From NCBI RefSeq assembly GCF_048060095.1, contig NZ_JBLUOA010000002.1, positions 248,001 through 312,000 on the forward strand: a stretch of DNA of 64,000 bases, given 5' to 3'. The notes beneath the pieces are model-generated. The model searched no databases. It was not told the origin of the DNA and saw only the letters and a list, made by a program, of their open reading frames with translations. Positions within the stretch are counted from its first letter, which is position 1. Every line of letters starts with the position of its first letter. This document shows positions 9,934 through 18,885 of this stretch, in pieces. This DNA is from JBLUOA01 sp048060095. GTDB lineage: Bacteria; Pseudomonadota; Alphaproteobacteria; Rhodobacterales; Rhodobacteraceae. Both the position numbers and the translations under genes were made by a program.

Positions 9934-10668
9934 ATGAAAAAACTAATCCTGACGACCGCCGCTCTGGCCGTGACCGCTGGTATGGCCTTTGCCGATAGCC
10001 ACGCCACGACCGTCCGCATGGGGACAGAGGGCGCCTACCCTCCGTATAACTTCCTGAACGACGCGGGCGAAGTCGATGGCTTTGAACGTGAAGTTGGCGA
10101 TGAGCTGTGCAAACGTGCCGAGCTGACCTGCGAATGGGTGACGAACGACTGGGATTCGATTATCCCTAACCTCGTCTCTGGCAACTACGACACCATCATC
10201 GCCGGTATGTCGATCACCGATGAGCGGGACGAAGTCATTGATTTCACTCAAAACTACTTCCCGCCTGCGGCCTCTGCCTATGCTGCGATGTCTGACGGTG
10301 TTGATGTCAATACCAGCATGATCGCGGCACAAACTTCGACCATTCAAGCAGCCCATGTGGCAGAATCCGGCGCGTCCCTCATGGAATTCGCAACCCCGGA
10401 CGAAACCGTTGCTGCGGTGAAGAATGGCGAAGCGGATGCGGTTTTCGCTGACAAAGACTACCTTGTTCCGCTGGTCGAAGAATCCAATGGCGAAATGATG
10501 TTCGTTGGTGACGATGTCGCGCTTGGCGGCGGCATTGGCCTCGGTCTGCGTGAAAGCGATACCGAACTGCGCGAAAAATTCGACGCGGCGATTCAGTCGA
10601 TGAAAGACGACGGAACGCTGAACGAGCTGATCACAAAGTGGTTCGGCGAAGAAGCAACCACGTTCTGA
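9934..10668 (+). CDS. amino-acid ABC transporter periplasmic binding protein
   Basis: Periplasmic solute receptor of 244 residues. The leader is clear: MKKLILTTAALAVTAGMAFA followed by DSHA. The mature part begins TVRMGTEGAYPPYNF, the ArgT/HisJ/OccT-type start, and contains GFEREVGDELCKRAELTCEWV, IAGMSITDERDEVIDFTQNY and the C-terminal GIGLGLRESD. The ligand is probably a basic or polar amino acid. A GC hairpin follows the stop and may favour the higher expression that binding proteins need. The GGGAG ribosome binding site is well placed. Confidence 0.93.
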   Translation: MKKLILTTAALAVTAGMAFADSHATTVRMGTEGAYPPYNFLNDAGEVDGFEREVGDELCKRAELTCEWVTNDWDSIIPNLVSGNYDTIIAGMSITDERDEVIDFTQNYFPPAASAYAAMSDGVDVNTSMIAAQTSTIQAAHVAESGASLMEFATPDETVAAVKNGEADAVFADKDYLVPLVEESNGEMMFVGDDVALGGGIGLGLRESDTELREKFDAAIQSMKDDGTLNELITKWFGEEATTF

Positions 10669-10676
10669 TAAGGTCA

Positions 10677-10700
10677 GGCGGGGCCGGACCAGGCCCCGCC
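10677..10700 (+). other. intercistronic hairpin between binding-protein and permease genes
   Basis: A perfect 9-base-pair stem (ggcggggcc / ggccccgcc) with a 6-base loop starts 9 bases after the binding-protein stop. It has no T-run. Such hairpins often protect the upstream message or attenuate downstream genes in ABC operons. Confidence 0.55.
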
Positions 10701-10707
10701 AACTCCG

Positions 10708-11592
10708 ATGTTTTCCGCATGTTCTGATCCATCGTCGCTTTCAGGCCTGTCGTGGTTGTTCTGCTATCTGACAACCGGCAAGCATATGTCGTTCTATGGC
10801 TCGTTCGGCACGGTGTTGTTTCTGCTGGCCATCACGGCCCCCACCGCGCTGTTGTTCGGATTTGGCGGTGCAGCAGCGGCCCGGTCGACCTTCGCCCCGC
10901 TGCGTTGGTTCGGAAAAGGCTACACCGCCATCGTGCGCGGTGTGCCGGACATCGCGTTTTTTATGTTTTTCGTCATCGCACTGGATCAAGCGATCGAGTG
11001 GATTCGCCATCAGATAAAGTGCCCGGATTGGCCCGATGCCGTCCGTCAGGGCAACGATTTCGTCGTTTGCAGTCAGGCGAAGATGCCGCTTTCGTCGTCG
11101 GCGCAATGGGTGCACGAAACATACGGCTTTGCGCTTGCCGTTTTGACATTTGCCATCGTCTTCGGCGCCTTTGCCGCGAATGTGCTTTACGGCGCGATGC
11201 GGGCTGTTCCGCATGGGCAGATCGAAACCGCCGAAGCCTATGGTATGTCGCACCGGCAAGCCTTCTGGCGCATCCTCGTCCCGCAAATGTGGGTCTACGC
11301 GCTGCCGGGCCTGTCGAACCTCTGGATGATCCTTATCAAAGCGACGCCCCTGCTGTTCCTTCTGGGGGTCGAGGATATCGTATACTGGGGCAGCGAGCTT
11401 GGCGGGTCGAAGACCGCCCGCTTTACCGATTATCCGCACGGCGATTGGCGGCTTTATTACTTCCTCGGCTTGTTGGTGTTCTACCTGCTGATGACCAGGG
11501 CGAGTGAAATCGTGCTCGATCGCATGATGTTAAGGCTCACTCGTGGTCAGGCGACGACTGGCGGCGAAGCACAACGGAAGGCCGCCGCATGA
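10708..11592 (+). CDS. amino-acid ABC transporter permease (HisQ-like)
   Basis: Inner-membrane channel subunit of 294 residues with about five membrane helices. The cytoplasmic EAA coupling loop is visible as ETAEAYGMSHRQAFWRILVPQM, and TAIVRGVPDIAFFMFFVIAL is the HisQ/M-type entry helix. A loop with three cysteines (KCPDWPD...VVCSQAK) is inserted before the third helix and is longer than in HisQ. The last four bases overlap the second permease. Confidence 0.92.
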   Translation: MFSACSDPSSLSGLSWLFCYLTTGKHMSFYGSFGTVLFLLAITAPTALLFGFGGAAAARSTFAPLRWFGKGYTAIVRGVPDIAFFMFFVIALDQAIEWIRHQIKCPDWPDAVRQGNDFVVCSQAKMPLSSSAQWVHETYGFALAVLTFAIVFGAFAANVLYGAMRAVPHGQIETAEAYGMSHRQAFWRILVPQMWVYALPGLSNLWMILIKATPLLFLLGVEDIVYWGSELGGSKTARFTDYPHGDWRLYYFLGLLVFYLLMTRASEIVLDRMMLRLTRGQATTGGEAQRKAAA

Positions 11593-12416
11593 GTTGTTGG
11601 CAAACCATTCAGGATTACGCCTTCCGCTCCATCGGCTATGGCGAAAGGTTGCTGCCGCGTGACGATTTCACGCTCTGCCAGCAATTCACGCTGATCGGCT
11701 CCGGCCTGATCTGGAACGTCTATTTCGGCGTGTTCGCCCTGTGCCTCGGGTTTTTCTTCGCGACCGCCCTCGCGCTCGGCAAGATCAGCCCAAACCCGTG
11801 GCTGCGCAAACCTGCGGAGTGGTTCATTTTTATCTTCCGCGGCTCACCGCTGTTCATCCAGTTCTTCCTCGCCTACTTCCTGTTTCTGAAGCTGAACAAC
11901 CTTGACCTTGGGATCATCTCGTTTGACGACAAGTTCAAATGGCTGACGAGCGCATGGCTCGGCGCGTTGGTCGTGCTGTTCCTGAACACCTCCGCCTATT
12001 CGGGTGAGATTTTTTACGGCGCGCTGCGCTCCATCCCGAAAGGGGATGTTGAGGCCGCCGATGCCTACGGCCTGACGGGCGTTACCCGGTTTCGACGGAT
12101 CATTTGGCCGACAATGCTGCGCCTTGCCTGGCCCGCCTATACGAACGAAGCGATCTTTATGTTTCATGCAACGACGCTTGTTTTCTTCTCAAGCTTCCCG
12201 TCGTTGCAGCAAAAGGGCGATGCGCTTTACTACGCCCAGTACTTTGCGGACAAGACGTTCAACCCCTTCGTGCCTTACCCGATTCTGGCCGGATATTTCA
12301 TCCTGCTGACACTGCTGGTGATCACTTTCTACGGGATGATTAACAAGTACCTAAATCGGCATCTGCCACAGACCCAGCAGCGCCGGCTCAAAATCCGCCC
12401 ACAGGTCATCCGCTAG
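11589..12416 (+). CDS. amino-acid ABC transporter permease (HisM-like)
   Basis: Second channel subunit, 275 residues. It shows FIFIFRGSPLFIQFFLAYFL and the EAA loop EAADAYGLTGVTRFRRIIWPT. It pairs with the preceding permease to form the heterodimeric membrane domain. It begins within an ATGA overlap, and the operon ends at a strong terminator 20 bases downstream. The system is therefore a four-gene uptake operon with all components present. Confidence 0.92.
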   Translation: MSCWQTIQDYAFRSIGYGERLLPRDDFTLCQQFTLIGSGLIWNVYFGVFALCLGFFFATALALGKISPNPWLRKPAEWFIFIFRGSPLFIQFFLAYFLFLKLNNLDLGIISFDDKFKWLTSAWLGALVVLFLNTSAYSGEIFYGALRSIPKGDVEAADAYGLTGVTRFRRIIWPTMLRLAWPAYTNEAIFMFHATTLVFFSSFPSLQQKGDALYYAQYFADKTFNPFVPYPILAGYFILLTLLVITFYGMINKYLNRHLPQTQQRRLKIRPQVIR

Positions 12417-12436
12417 ATCACAGCACCCGGAATCAG

Positions 12437-12464
12437 AAACGCCACGCGCTTGGCGTGGCGTTTT
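12437..12464 (+). terminator. terminator of the amino-acid ABC transporter operon
   Basis: Perfect 11-base-pair stem (aaacgccacgc / gcgtggcgttt) with a 5-base loop and a T-run. The A-run on the left arm makes it usable from the minus strand as well, where a small gene converges. Confidence 0.85.
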
Positions 12465-12489
12465 GATCTGAGTGTCCAATCCAGATTGC

Positions 12490-12678
12490 TCAGATATTTG
12501 CCTCAATCTGGGTGACGTTTTGTGCGCCTGTTGCGTCGACCGAAATAATGGTCTCTGGCGCGTTGAACGTCATCGCCATCGCTACGACCAGCGACAGCAG
12601 CCCGGTTCCAAAGATCAACCAGTCGACGGTCTTGCTGCCTTTGTCGTCGTTGGTGTAGCGGTCAATCAGCGTTTCCAT
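12490..12678 (-). CDS. small single-pass membrane protein, unknown function
   Basis: A 62-residue product: hydrophilic N-terminus METLIDRYTNDDKGSKTVD, one transmembrane helix WLIFGTGLLSLVVAMAMTF, then an extracytoplasmic tail. The ATG at 12678 is preferred over upstream starts because the extension is not protein-like and this start yields a compact amphitropic peptide. I do not recognise the family. It lies alone between the ABC operon terminator and a divergent acetyltransferase gene. Confidence 0.6.
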   Translation of the reverse strand: METLIDRYTNDDKGSKTVDWLIFGTGLLSLVVAMAMTFNAPETIISVDATGAQNVTQIEANI

Positions 12679-12844
12679 GGCTTGTATTCTCGTTCGTTTA
12701 GGTTGTCCGATGGCATCAACATCGCGCTGAAATGGGGCAAGAATGGGGAATGAATGGCGCAGATTGATGAAACTAATGCGGTAATTTAGATGTTTTGGCG
12801 CACACACTCCGCTATCAATTCGGCATAGTCGCAAAAGGCATCGC

Positions 12845-13567
12845 ATGACCGACCCTGCTAAATTCGGAAACCCCGTCGAAGGTTGGACCCCGCCCGAGAC
12901 GCCCAATCAGATCGCGTTTCTGGGCCGTTACGCGCGGCTTGAGCGGCTTAACGCGGACCAGCACGCCGTCGATCTTCATCGCGCGAACGCTGCCGACGAC
13001 CGGATCTGGGATTATCTGCCCTACGGCCCCTTTGCATCCGCCGCCGAATACCGCCGCTGGGCAGAGGGTAGTGCGGCGGGAGATGATCCGATCTTTTACG
13101 CGATCCGGGATGAAGAAACCGGGCATTTCGGCGGTGTCGCCAGCTTTCTGCGGATCAAGCCCGAAGCCGGTTCGATTGAGGTTGGGCACATCAACCTGTC
13201 GGCAGAGATTCAGCGCACCCGTGCCGCAACCGAAGCCCTGTATTTGATGATGAAATGGGTGTTTCAGGCGGGCTACCGTCGGTTTGAGTGGAAGTGTAAT
13301 GCGCTGAACCTCGGCTCACGACGCGCGGCAGAGCGGTTGGGCTTCAGCTACGAAGGCGTGTTTCGCCAGCATCTTGTCGTCAAAGGGCGCAACCGTGACA
13401 CCGCGTGGTTTGCGATGATCGACAGCGAATGGCCCGCCTTGCAATCCGCCTTTGAAACCTGGCTTCGGCCCGAAAATTTCGATGCTGAAGGGCGACAGAT
13501 CACCCGCCTTTCTGATCTAACCCGCCCAATCCGCATCACGGATGACCCGGCCTTGCATCCGGCCTAA
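12845..13567 (+). CDS. GNAT-family N-acetyltransferase (RimJ/RimL type)
   Basis: This 240-residue cytosolic protein has the RimJ/RimL-like layout: LIPYGPF-like DYLPYGPFASAAEYRRW, then GGVASFLRIKPEAGSIEVGHINL, the acetyl-CoA loop region IQRTRAATEALYLMMKWVFQ, and NALNLGSRRAAERLGFSYEG. Proteins of this kind acetylate amino groups of proteins or small molecules; the acceptor is unknown. Its end overlaps the convergent response-regulator gene by four bases. Confidence 0.9.
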   Translation: MTDPAKFGNPVEGWTPPETPNQIAFLGRYARLERLNADQHAVDLHRANAADDRIWDYLPYGPFASAAEYRRWAEGSAAGDDPIFYAIRDEETGHFGGVASFLRIKPEAGSIEVGHINLSAEIQRTRAATEALYLMMKWVFQAGYRRFEWKCNALNLGSRRAAERLGFSYEGVFRQHLVVKGRNRDTAWFAMIDSEWPALQSAFETWLRPENFDAEGRQITRLSDLTRPIRITDDPALHPA

Positions 13568-14280
13568 ATCACACTCGCCGTCGAAAGACGGTCCTGCACA
13601 ATCCCGGCAAGTCGGGCGAGGTGCGATCGTGTCGGCAACCCTTCTGCCCTATCCCGCACCAGCGCATCTGCCGCTGCCTCCAACGTCGAATCCCGTGCGC
13701 TGCGCGCCACGCCACCAACGAATTGCGCGACGTAATCCACGGTTTTCACGTCGCTGGCATTGGTCATCACCGATGCGATATGGGCAAGGTCGTCACGAAA
13801 GGCGATCTTGTCAGGCTCCACCCGCGCGGTGGTCACCGCTCGCGGACCGATCGGCTGCGCATCGCGGGGCAGATGACTCAGCACTGCGGCCTGAAACGCA
13901 GCGAGGGAGTCGATCGGTTTGGCCAGAAATCCATCCGCTCCTGCCGTCATCGCCAACATTTCGGCCCCCGTATCGCCTGAGCACCCCAAGATAACCCCGA
14001 CTCGCGGTGCGGCGCTGGCAAGTTCTGCAATCAACTCCTCCCCCGATCCGTCGGGCAGGCCCAGATCGACAATCACCGCAGAAGGCCGATAAACCCGCAG
14101 ATGTCGTCGTGCGGACCGCAGGCAATCCGCGCGGCGAATCCGCGCACCGCTTCGCAAACACAACAGGCGCACAGCCTCGCTCGCGAAACGGCTGTCTTCG
14201 ACAACCAAGACCGTCAGACCCAGCAGTGGGCGTTTGGCGGTTGGGCTAAAAAGGGTCATCTGCGGTTCAAAGTCATCCAT
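13564..14280 (-). CDS. response regulator with receiver domain and helical C-terminus
   Basis: The receiver domain spans about residues 18-135. It has the acidic pair in VLVVEDSRFASEA, the phospho-accepting Asp in SAVIVDLGLPDGSGEE and the conserved Lys in GFLAKPIDS. The remaining ~100 residues contain ARSARDSTLEAAADALVRDRAEG and look helical, with no recognised DNA-binding domain, so output may be by protein contact. No kinase gene is adjacent. Confidence 0.82.
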   Translation of the reverse strand: MDDFEPQMTLFSPTAKRPLLGLTVLVVEDSRFASEAVRLLCLRSGARIRRADCLRSARRHLRVYRPSAVIVDLGLPDGSGEELIAELASAAPRVGVILGCSGDTGAEMLAMTAGADGFLAKPIDSLAAFQAAVLSHLPRDAQPIGPRAVTTARVEPDKIAFRDDLAHIASVMTNASDVKTVDYVAQFVGGVARSARDSTLEAAADALVRDRAEGLPTRSHLARLAGIVQDRLSTASVI

Positions 14281-14422
14281 ATCCTCTGCCTTTCGAAAAA
14301 GTAGAATCGAATTAAAGGCAGCTTTGGTGAATCTCCGGTTAATGCGGAGTTACCGGTCCGTTGCTTGCGCGTTCGTGGCGAAAAAGTCATAACCTCGGCT
14401 ATCGCAGCAATAGGAGTTTTCA

Positions 14423-14827
14423 ATGATCGGTCGCCTCAACCACGTTGCCATTGCCGTCCCAGATCTGGAGGTCGCCTCTGCGCAGTACCGCGCGACGCTT
14501 GGCGCGAATGTCGGTGCGCCGCAGGATGAACCCGACCACGGCGTCACGGTGGTTTTCATCGAACTGCCGAACACCAAGATCGAACTGCTTTATCCGCTTG
14601 GCGAGGACAGCCCCATCAACGGCTTTCTGGAAAAGAACCCGGCGGGCGGCATCCACCATATCTGCTATGAGGTCGACGACATCCTCGCCGCCCGCGACCG
14701 CCTGAAATCCGAAGGCGCGCGCGTTCTTGGCACCGGAGAGCCCAAGATCGGCGCCCATGGAAAGCCCGTTCTGTTTCTGCATCCCAAAGACTTCAACGGC
14801 TGCCTGATCGAGCTGGAACAGGTCTGA
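14423..14827 (+). CDS. mce: methylmalonyl-CoA epimerase
   Basis: Interconverts (2S)- and (2R)-methylmalonyl-CoA in propionyl-CoA metabolism. It is a 134-residue vicinal-oxygen-chelate protein: GRLNHVAIAVPDLE carries the first metal His, DEPDHGVTVVFIELPNTKIELL the next ligands, GGIHHICYEVDDI another His, and FNGCLIELEQ the final Glu. A mutase-associated GTPase gene (meaB) lies near the far end of the window. The stop overlaps the start of the next gene (TGATG). Confidence 0.93.
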   Translation: MIGRLNHVAIAVPDLEVASAQYRATLGANVGAPQDEPDHGVTVVFIELPNTKIELLYPLGEDSPINGFLEKNPAGGIHHICYEVDDILAARDRLKSEGARVLGTGEPKIGAHGKPVLFLHPKDFNGCLIELEQV

Positions 14828-15123
14828 TGTCGATCACCTCCGCCATCGTTCTGTTTGCGATGATCTGGTTCCTCGTCCTGCTGGTCGTTTTGCCGATCCG
14901 CCTAAAAACACAGGGCGAAGCCGGAGAGATCGTGCCCGGCACCCATTCCGGCGCGCCTGACGACCCTCAGATCGGGAAGCGGGCAAAGATCACCACGATG
15001 ATCGCCGTCGTCCTGTGGTGCATCATCGCTGGGGTCATCTTTAGCGGAGTGATTACCGTCCGCGATTTCGATGTTTTCGACGTTATGCCGCCTCTGCCTG
15101 AAGACGGTGGAACAGATGGGTGA
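14827..15123 (+). CDS. DUF1467 two-helix membrane protein
   Basis: This 98-residue protein has two membrane segments: SAIVLFAMIWFLVLLVVLPI near the N-terminus and TTMIAVVLWCIIAGVIFSGV later. A conserved loop between them (RLKTQGEAGEIVPGTHSGAP) is typical of DUF1467. In Alphaproteobacteria this family commonly follows the methylmalonyl-CoA epimerase gene, as here. The function is unknown. The end overlaps the convergent EI24-family gene by 41 bases. Confidence 0.88.
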   Translation: MSITSAIVLFAMIWFLVLLVVLPIRLKTQGEAGEIVPGTHSGAPDDPQIGKRAKITTMIAVVLWCIIAGVIFSGVITVRDFDVFDVMPPLPEDGGTDG

Positions 15124-15778
15124 ACGTCGCTGCCCCGAGCACGGGGACGAGTAGGTTCACGATCGGAATCGTCAGCGGCATCGCCATCAGAATACCTGCA
15201 ACCCAGATCGCGAGGCCATGCTTTCGGCGCAGGGCTTTCGCGCCTGCGCGCCCCAAACGCCGCATCGCGACAAGCTGAAAATATTCCCGCCCTAGCAAAA
15301 ACCCGTTCAGCGCCCAGAACACCACGGGCGAGAATATATTGACCAGAAAGTAGACGACCAGCGCCAGCAGGTTCGCGATGACCATCAACGCCAGAAAATT
15401 CAAACTGTCCTGAAGCGATTCCGTAAACGCTATGCGCGGCGCGGGGGGCAGGTGCGGATAGTGGCGATCCTCAACCGCTTGGGCCACGTCTTCCAGAAAA
15501 AACCCGGTAAAGGCCGACGCCACGGGCACCATCAGAAACATGCTCAGGACCGTCATGAACAGGATCGATCCCCAGCTCAGCAGATCATCGACCCATTCGA
15601 CAGTTCCGACCCACGGCAGCGTAATTTCGTCGGGGGTGAACCAGTTCACCACGCCCAGAAGTGCCGCGTAAACCGCGAATAACAGGGCGAGCGTCAGTCC
15701 AACCCCCAGCGCCAGAACACGCCTAAACCTCGGGTCGTCAAGTTGGCCGAGTGCCTTTGCGAAATCGTTGAAGATCAA
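15083..15778 (-). CDS. EI24-domain (CysZ-like) membrane protein
   Basis: About 231 residues with four or more membrane segments. It reads IFNDFAKALGQLDDPRFRRVL at the start and later PVASAFTGFFLEDVAQAVEDRHYP, a signature of the EI24/CysZ family, then ALNGFLLGREYFQLVAMRR. I chose the TTG at 15778, which overlaps the upstream nitroreductase stop (TTGA) and yields the IFxDF start expected for the family. A longer frame upstream is just the shadow of the nitroreductase gene. A role in sulfate or other ion transport is possible but unproved. Confidence 0.8.
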   Translation of the reverse strand: MIFNDFAKALGQLDDPRFRRVLALGVGLTLALLFAVYAALLGVVNWFTPDEITLPWVGTVEWVDDLLSWGSILFMTVLSMFLMVPVASAFTGFFLEDVAQAVEDRHYPHLPPAPRIAFTESLQDSLNFLALMVIANLLALVVYFLVNIFSPVVFWALNGFLLGREYFQLVAMRRLGRAGAKALRRKHGLAIWVAGILMAMPLTIPIVNLLVPVLGAATFTHLFHRLQAEAA

Positions 15779-16353
15779 GAGGATACCCAAGTCGTTATAG
15801 AGTCGACGTCCGGGCGCGGACGCTCTGGCGGAGCCACAGTTTCGGTGCCGATATGGATGAACCCGGCGATGCTTTCGCCTTCGGCAAGACCAAACCCTTC
15901 GGACAGGATCACTGGGTCTGTCGAAGCGATCCCGGTCAGCCAGTTCGCGCCCCACCCCGACGCCAGTGCCGCGTTCAGCAACGCGAGGCACACCGCCCCG
16001 GCTGACATCAACTGCTCCTCAACCGGGATTTTGTCGGAGGGTTTGGGCGACGCAACAACCGTGACCGCAAGGTCCGCCTGTGCGAATTGCTGCCGCATCT
16101 TGTCGACTTTTTCGGACGTTTCGCCCAACGCTTCGGCCCGCTTCGCAACAAGGTCGGCAATCCGGCCCATCGCACCTTTTTCCAGCACGATAAACCGCCA
16201 CGGCTCCAGCTTGCCGTGGTCGGGGCTGCGGGCGGCGGCTGTCAGCATGGGCAGCAGTTCGTCGCGGCTTGGGCCCGGCCCGGTCAAGGTTTTGGCTGGG
16301 CGCGATCTGCGGGTCAGCAAGAATTCCAGTGCGGCGGGGTTTGGGGTGGGCAT
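15775..16353 (-). CDS. nitroreductase-family FMN oxidoreductase
   Basis: This 192-residue flavoprotein of the YdjA/nitroreductase class has the N-terminal FMN motif LLTRRSRPAKTLTGPGPSRD, then AARSPDHGKLEPWRF. Later come SAGAVCLALLNAALASGWGANWLTG and GFIHIGT. It probably reduces nitro or quinone-like compounds with NAD(P)H; the physiological substrate is unknown. The ATG at 16353 is supported by GGACGGAGA upstream. It is co-translated with the EI24 gene. Confidence 0.9.
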   Translation of the reverse strand: MPTPNPAALEFLLTRRSRPAKTLTGPGPSRDELLPMLTAAARSPDHGKLEPWRFIVLEKGAMGRIADLVAKRAEALGETSEKVDKMRQQFAQADLAVTVVASPKPSDKIPVEEQLMSAGAVCLALLNAALASGWGANWLTGIASTDPVILSEGFGLAEGESIAGFIHIGTETVAPPERPRPDVDSITTWVSS

Positions 16354-16530
16354 GGTATCTCCGTCCTGTTGACGTGTCGTTTGGCGATCAGGGCTAGGGA
16401 TAATCTCTGCCGGGCTGTGATCTTCGGTATCGCCCCTGATGTAGTCGCGCGGCATCGCAGGTGCAAGCCACCGACCTTGCCTGCCCCCTGGCAACGGCGT
16501 AGCGTGCAACCAGATCGAGGGAACACGAAG

Positions 16531-17493
16531 ATGGTGGACACACCCGGACGGATCACCCTTTGGGGCATCGAGGTCTTTGTCGCCACGGCGGACGAAGGGT
16601 CAATCTCCAGCGCCGCCCGTCGGCTCGGGGCCAGCGCCTCCGCCGTCAGCCAGCAGATCACCAACCTTGAAGGCGCAATGGGCACGACCCTGCTGAACCG
16701 CAACGCGCGGCCCGTGTCCCTGACCCCCGCGGGCCAGATTTTCCGCCGTCGCGCGCAATCTATCCTAAACGAAGCGGAACAGGCGCGGGCCGAACTCGCG
16801 ACGTCGGACCTCTCCGCCCTCACCCGCTTTCGCCTTGGAATGATTGAGGATTTCGATGCCGACGTCACGCCCCGGCTGCTGTCTGACATGGCGGAGGAAT
16901 TGCAAGGCTGCCAGTTCCTGCTGGAAACCGGCCCCTCGCACCGGCATTTCGACTTGCTCGAAAATCGCACGCTCGATGTGATCGTCGCCGCCGATATCGG
17001 CGTCGCTGCGGACTGGATGGAGGTGCACCCTCTGCTCGAAGAACCCTTCATCGCCGCCGTCCCCAAATCCGTTGAGGTCGGCGCGGAACTCCTCTCCGAT
17101 GTCGCGGATCTGCCGCTGATCCAATATACCGCCCGTCACATGATGGGCCGCCACATCGCCGCACATCTCGCACGTCAGAACCTGCGCCTGTCGCATCGGT
17201 TCGAACTCGACAGCTATCACGCGATCCTTGCGATGGTGGCGGCCGGGGCGGGGTGGACGATCCTGACGCCGCTCGGCGTCCTCCGGGCGCAGCGTTTCCT
17301 TGACGATGTTGCACTGCATCCCCTGCCCGTCGCGCCGCTGACGCGCACGATCTCGCTCCACGCACGGCGGGACGTGCTGGGCGACATGCCCGCAAGCGTC
17401 GCAGGCAGGCTTCGCCCGCTTATTCAGGAACTTATCGTCGGCCCGGCGCTCACCAAGATGCCGTGGCTATCGGATTCGCTTCGCGTATTGTGA
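16531..17493 (+). CDS. LysR-family transcriptional regulator
   Basis: A 320-residue DNA-binding protein. The winged helix-turn-helix is ATADEGSISSAARRLGASASAVSQQITNLEGAMG, followed by LLNRNARPVSLTPAG and a co-inducer-binding domain. GAGWTILTPLGVLRAQRF is the usual LysR C-terminal stretch. The ATG at 16531 follows GAGGGAACACGAAG; the longer frame upstream is not protein-like. It is divergent from the nitroreductase gene, so it may control it. Its 3' end meets the aminotransferase gene after 4 bases. Confidence 0.9.
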   Translation: MVDTPGRITLWGIEVFVATADEGSISSAARRLGASASAVSQQITNLEGAMGTTLLNRNARPVSLTPAGQIFRRRAQSILNEAEQARAELATSDLSALTRFRLGMIEDFDADVTPRLLSDMAEELQGCQFLLETGPSHRHFDLLENRTLDVIVAADIGVAADWMEVHPLLEEPFIAAVPKSVEVGAELLSDVADLPLIQYTARHMMGRHIAAHLARQNLRLSHRFELDSYHAILAMVAAGAGWTILTPLGVLRAQRFLDDVALHPLPVAPLTRTISLHARRDVLGDMPASVAGRLRPLIQELIVGPALTKMPWLSDSLRVL

Positions 17494-17497
17494 TCGG

Positions 17498-18703
17498 TCA
17501 GGCGACCGCCTGCTCTTCGCCCTTCACCTCTTCCGCCGCCGAAATCAGCGCATCGGCGATATAGTCGAGGTCGTCGCGCCCCAATCGCGCCGGAAGCCGC
17601 ACATCGCACGCCCGCATCAGCATCGCGCGGGTCTTCGGCAGGTCCGGCACCGGGCCAAGGAACGCCCAATTCCAGAACGCCCGCGCATTGTCGTCGGACA
17701 GGCCGAACACCTGCACCGAAATCCCGTGTGCCGCAGCGGCGATCTGAAACTCCCGCGCCTCCGCATCACTCGCGAAACCCTGCAGGTTGAACTGGATCGA
17801 ATCCGGTGCGCGTCGTTCCGGCCCAAGCGGCGCGGGAACGGTCAGCCACGGCGACATTTCCAGCCGCCCGGCCACATAATCATGGTTCGTACGACCATCC
17901 CTGACCCGCCGCGCCAACTCACCAAGCTGCGGACGGATCACCGCCGCCGACAGGTTCTGCATCCGCAGGTTATAAAGCGGCAACTGGTTCTGCCATTTTT
18001 CAAACGCGACGTGCAGCACCGGGTGTTTCTTCCAGTTATGCTCATACGCGCCCGACATGATGATCGCCTGCGCCACAAGGTCGGCGTCGTCGGTGACGAG
18101 TATCCCGCCCTCGCCCGCATTTATCAGCTTGTAGGACTGGAACGAAAAGCACCCGACACGACCAATCGTGCCGATATTGCGCCCGTGCCACGTGGTCCCC
18201 AGCGAATGTGCCGCGTCTTCGACGACCGGAATCCCCTTCGCATCGCACAACGCCATGATCGCATCCATGTCGGACGTGTGACCCCGCATGTGGCTGATGA
18301 TGACAGCCTTGATGTCATCACCCAGCTTCGCCTCGAAATCCGCCAGATCAACGCGGTAGTTGTCGCCAACTTCGCACAGAACCGGCACACATTCGGCGTG
18401 GACAACCGCAGACGGCACCGCCGCGAACGTAAACGCCGGGATCAGCACCTTCGCATCCCGCGGCAGGCCCAACGCCTTCAGTGACAGGAACAGCGCCGCC
18501 GAACAGGACGACACCGCCAGCGCGAATTTCGCGCCCAGCAGGTCCGCAAACTCCTGCTCCAACTGGGCCACCGGCGCGTTATCGGGCGCGGTGTAACGAA
18601 ACAGATCGCCGGAGCTTAACAGCCTCTCAATCTCTGCCTTCGCAGCCGCTGGGATCGGCTCTGCATCATAGACATTCGGGGCGGTTTTGGTGGATTGCGT
18701 CAT
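17498..18703 (-). CDS. DegT/DnrJ/EryC1/StrS-family PLP aminotransferase
   Basis: A 401-residue fold-type I enzyme of the sugar-aminotransferase family. SSCSAALFLSLKALGL is the phosphate-binding segment, VVEDAAHSLGTTW carries the PLP-contacting Asp, and SFQSYKLINAGEGG contains the Schiff-base lysine. These enzymes usually make amino sugars on nucleotides. No other sugar-biosynthesis gene is near, so the substrate is open. It is transcribed towards the LysR gene and away from the hemerythrin gene. Confidence 0.9.
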   Translation of the reverse strand: MTQSTKTAPNVYDAEPIPAAAKAEIERLLSSGDLFRYTAPDNAPVAQLEQEFADLLGAKFALAVSSCSAALFLSLKALGLPRDAKVLIPAFTFAAVPSAVVHAECVPVLCEVGDNYRVDLADFEAKLGDDIKAVIISHMRGHTSDMDAIMALCDAKGIPVVEDAAHSLGTTWHGRNIGTIGRVGCFSFQSYKLINAGEGGILVTDDADLVAQAIIMSGAYEHNWKKHPVLHVAFEKWQNQLPLYNLRMQNLSAAVIRPQLGELARRVRDGRTNHDYVAGRLEMSPWLTVPAPLGPERRAPDSIQFNLQGFASDAEAREFQIAAAAHGISVQVFGLSDDNARAFWNWAFLGPVPDLPKTRAMLMRACDVRLPARLGRDDLDYIADALISAAEEVKGEEQAVA

Positions 18704-18826
18704 AGCTTCGGCTTTCCTGAAGTTATATTTCAGAAAATCTGTAGCTTAAATCCCCGTCAAAAACCACGCCTTTGTCACACCCCCTCAAATGATCGCAGAT
18801 TTACGCCGAACCCCGGCCCACCTATC

Positions 18827-18852
18827 GGAACTCCGCCCGCCCCACATGCGTT
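18827..18852 (+). promoter_or_regulatory. EcfG-type stress promoter upstream of the hemerythrin gene
   Basis: GGAAC at 18827-18831 and CGTT at 18849-18852 with a 17-base spacer match the alphaproteobacterial general-stress sigma factor consensus exactly. The ATG of the hemerythrin gene is 34 bases further on. Confidence 0.7.
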
Positions 18853-18885
18853 AGCAACCAAACCAAATGAATGTAGGAGAGCCCA

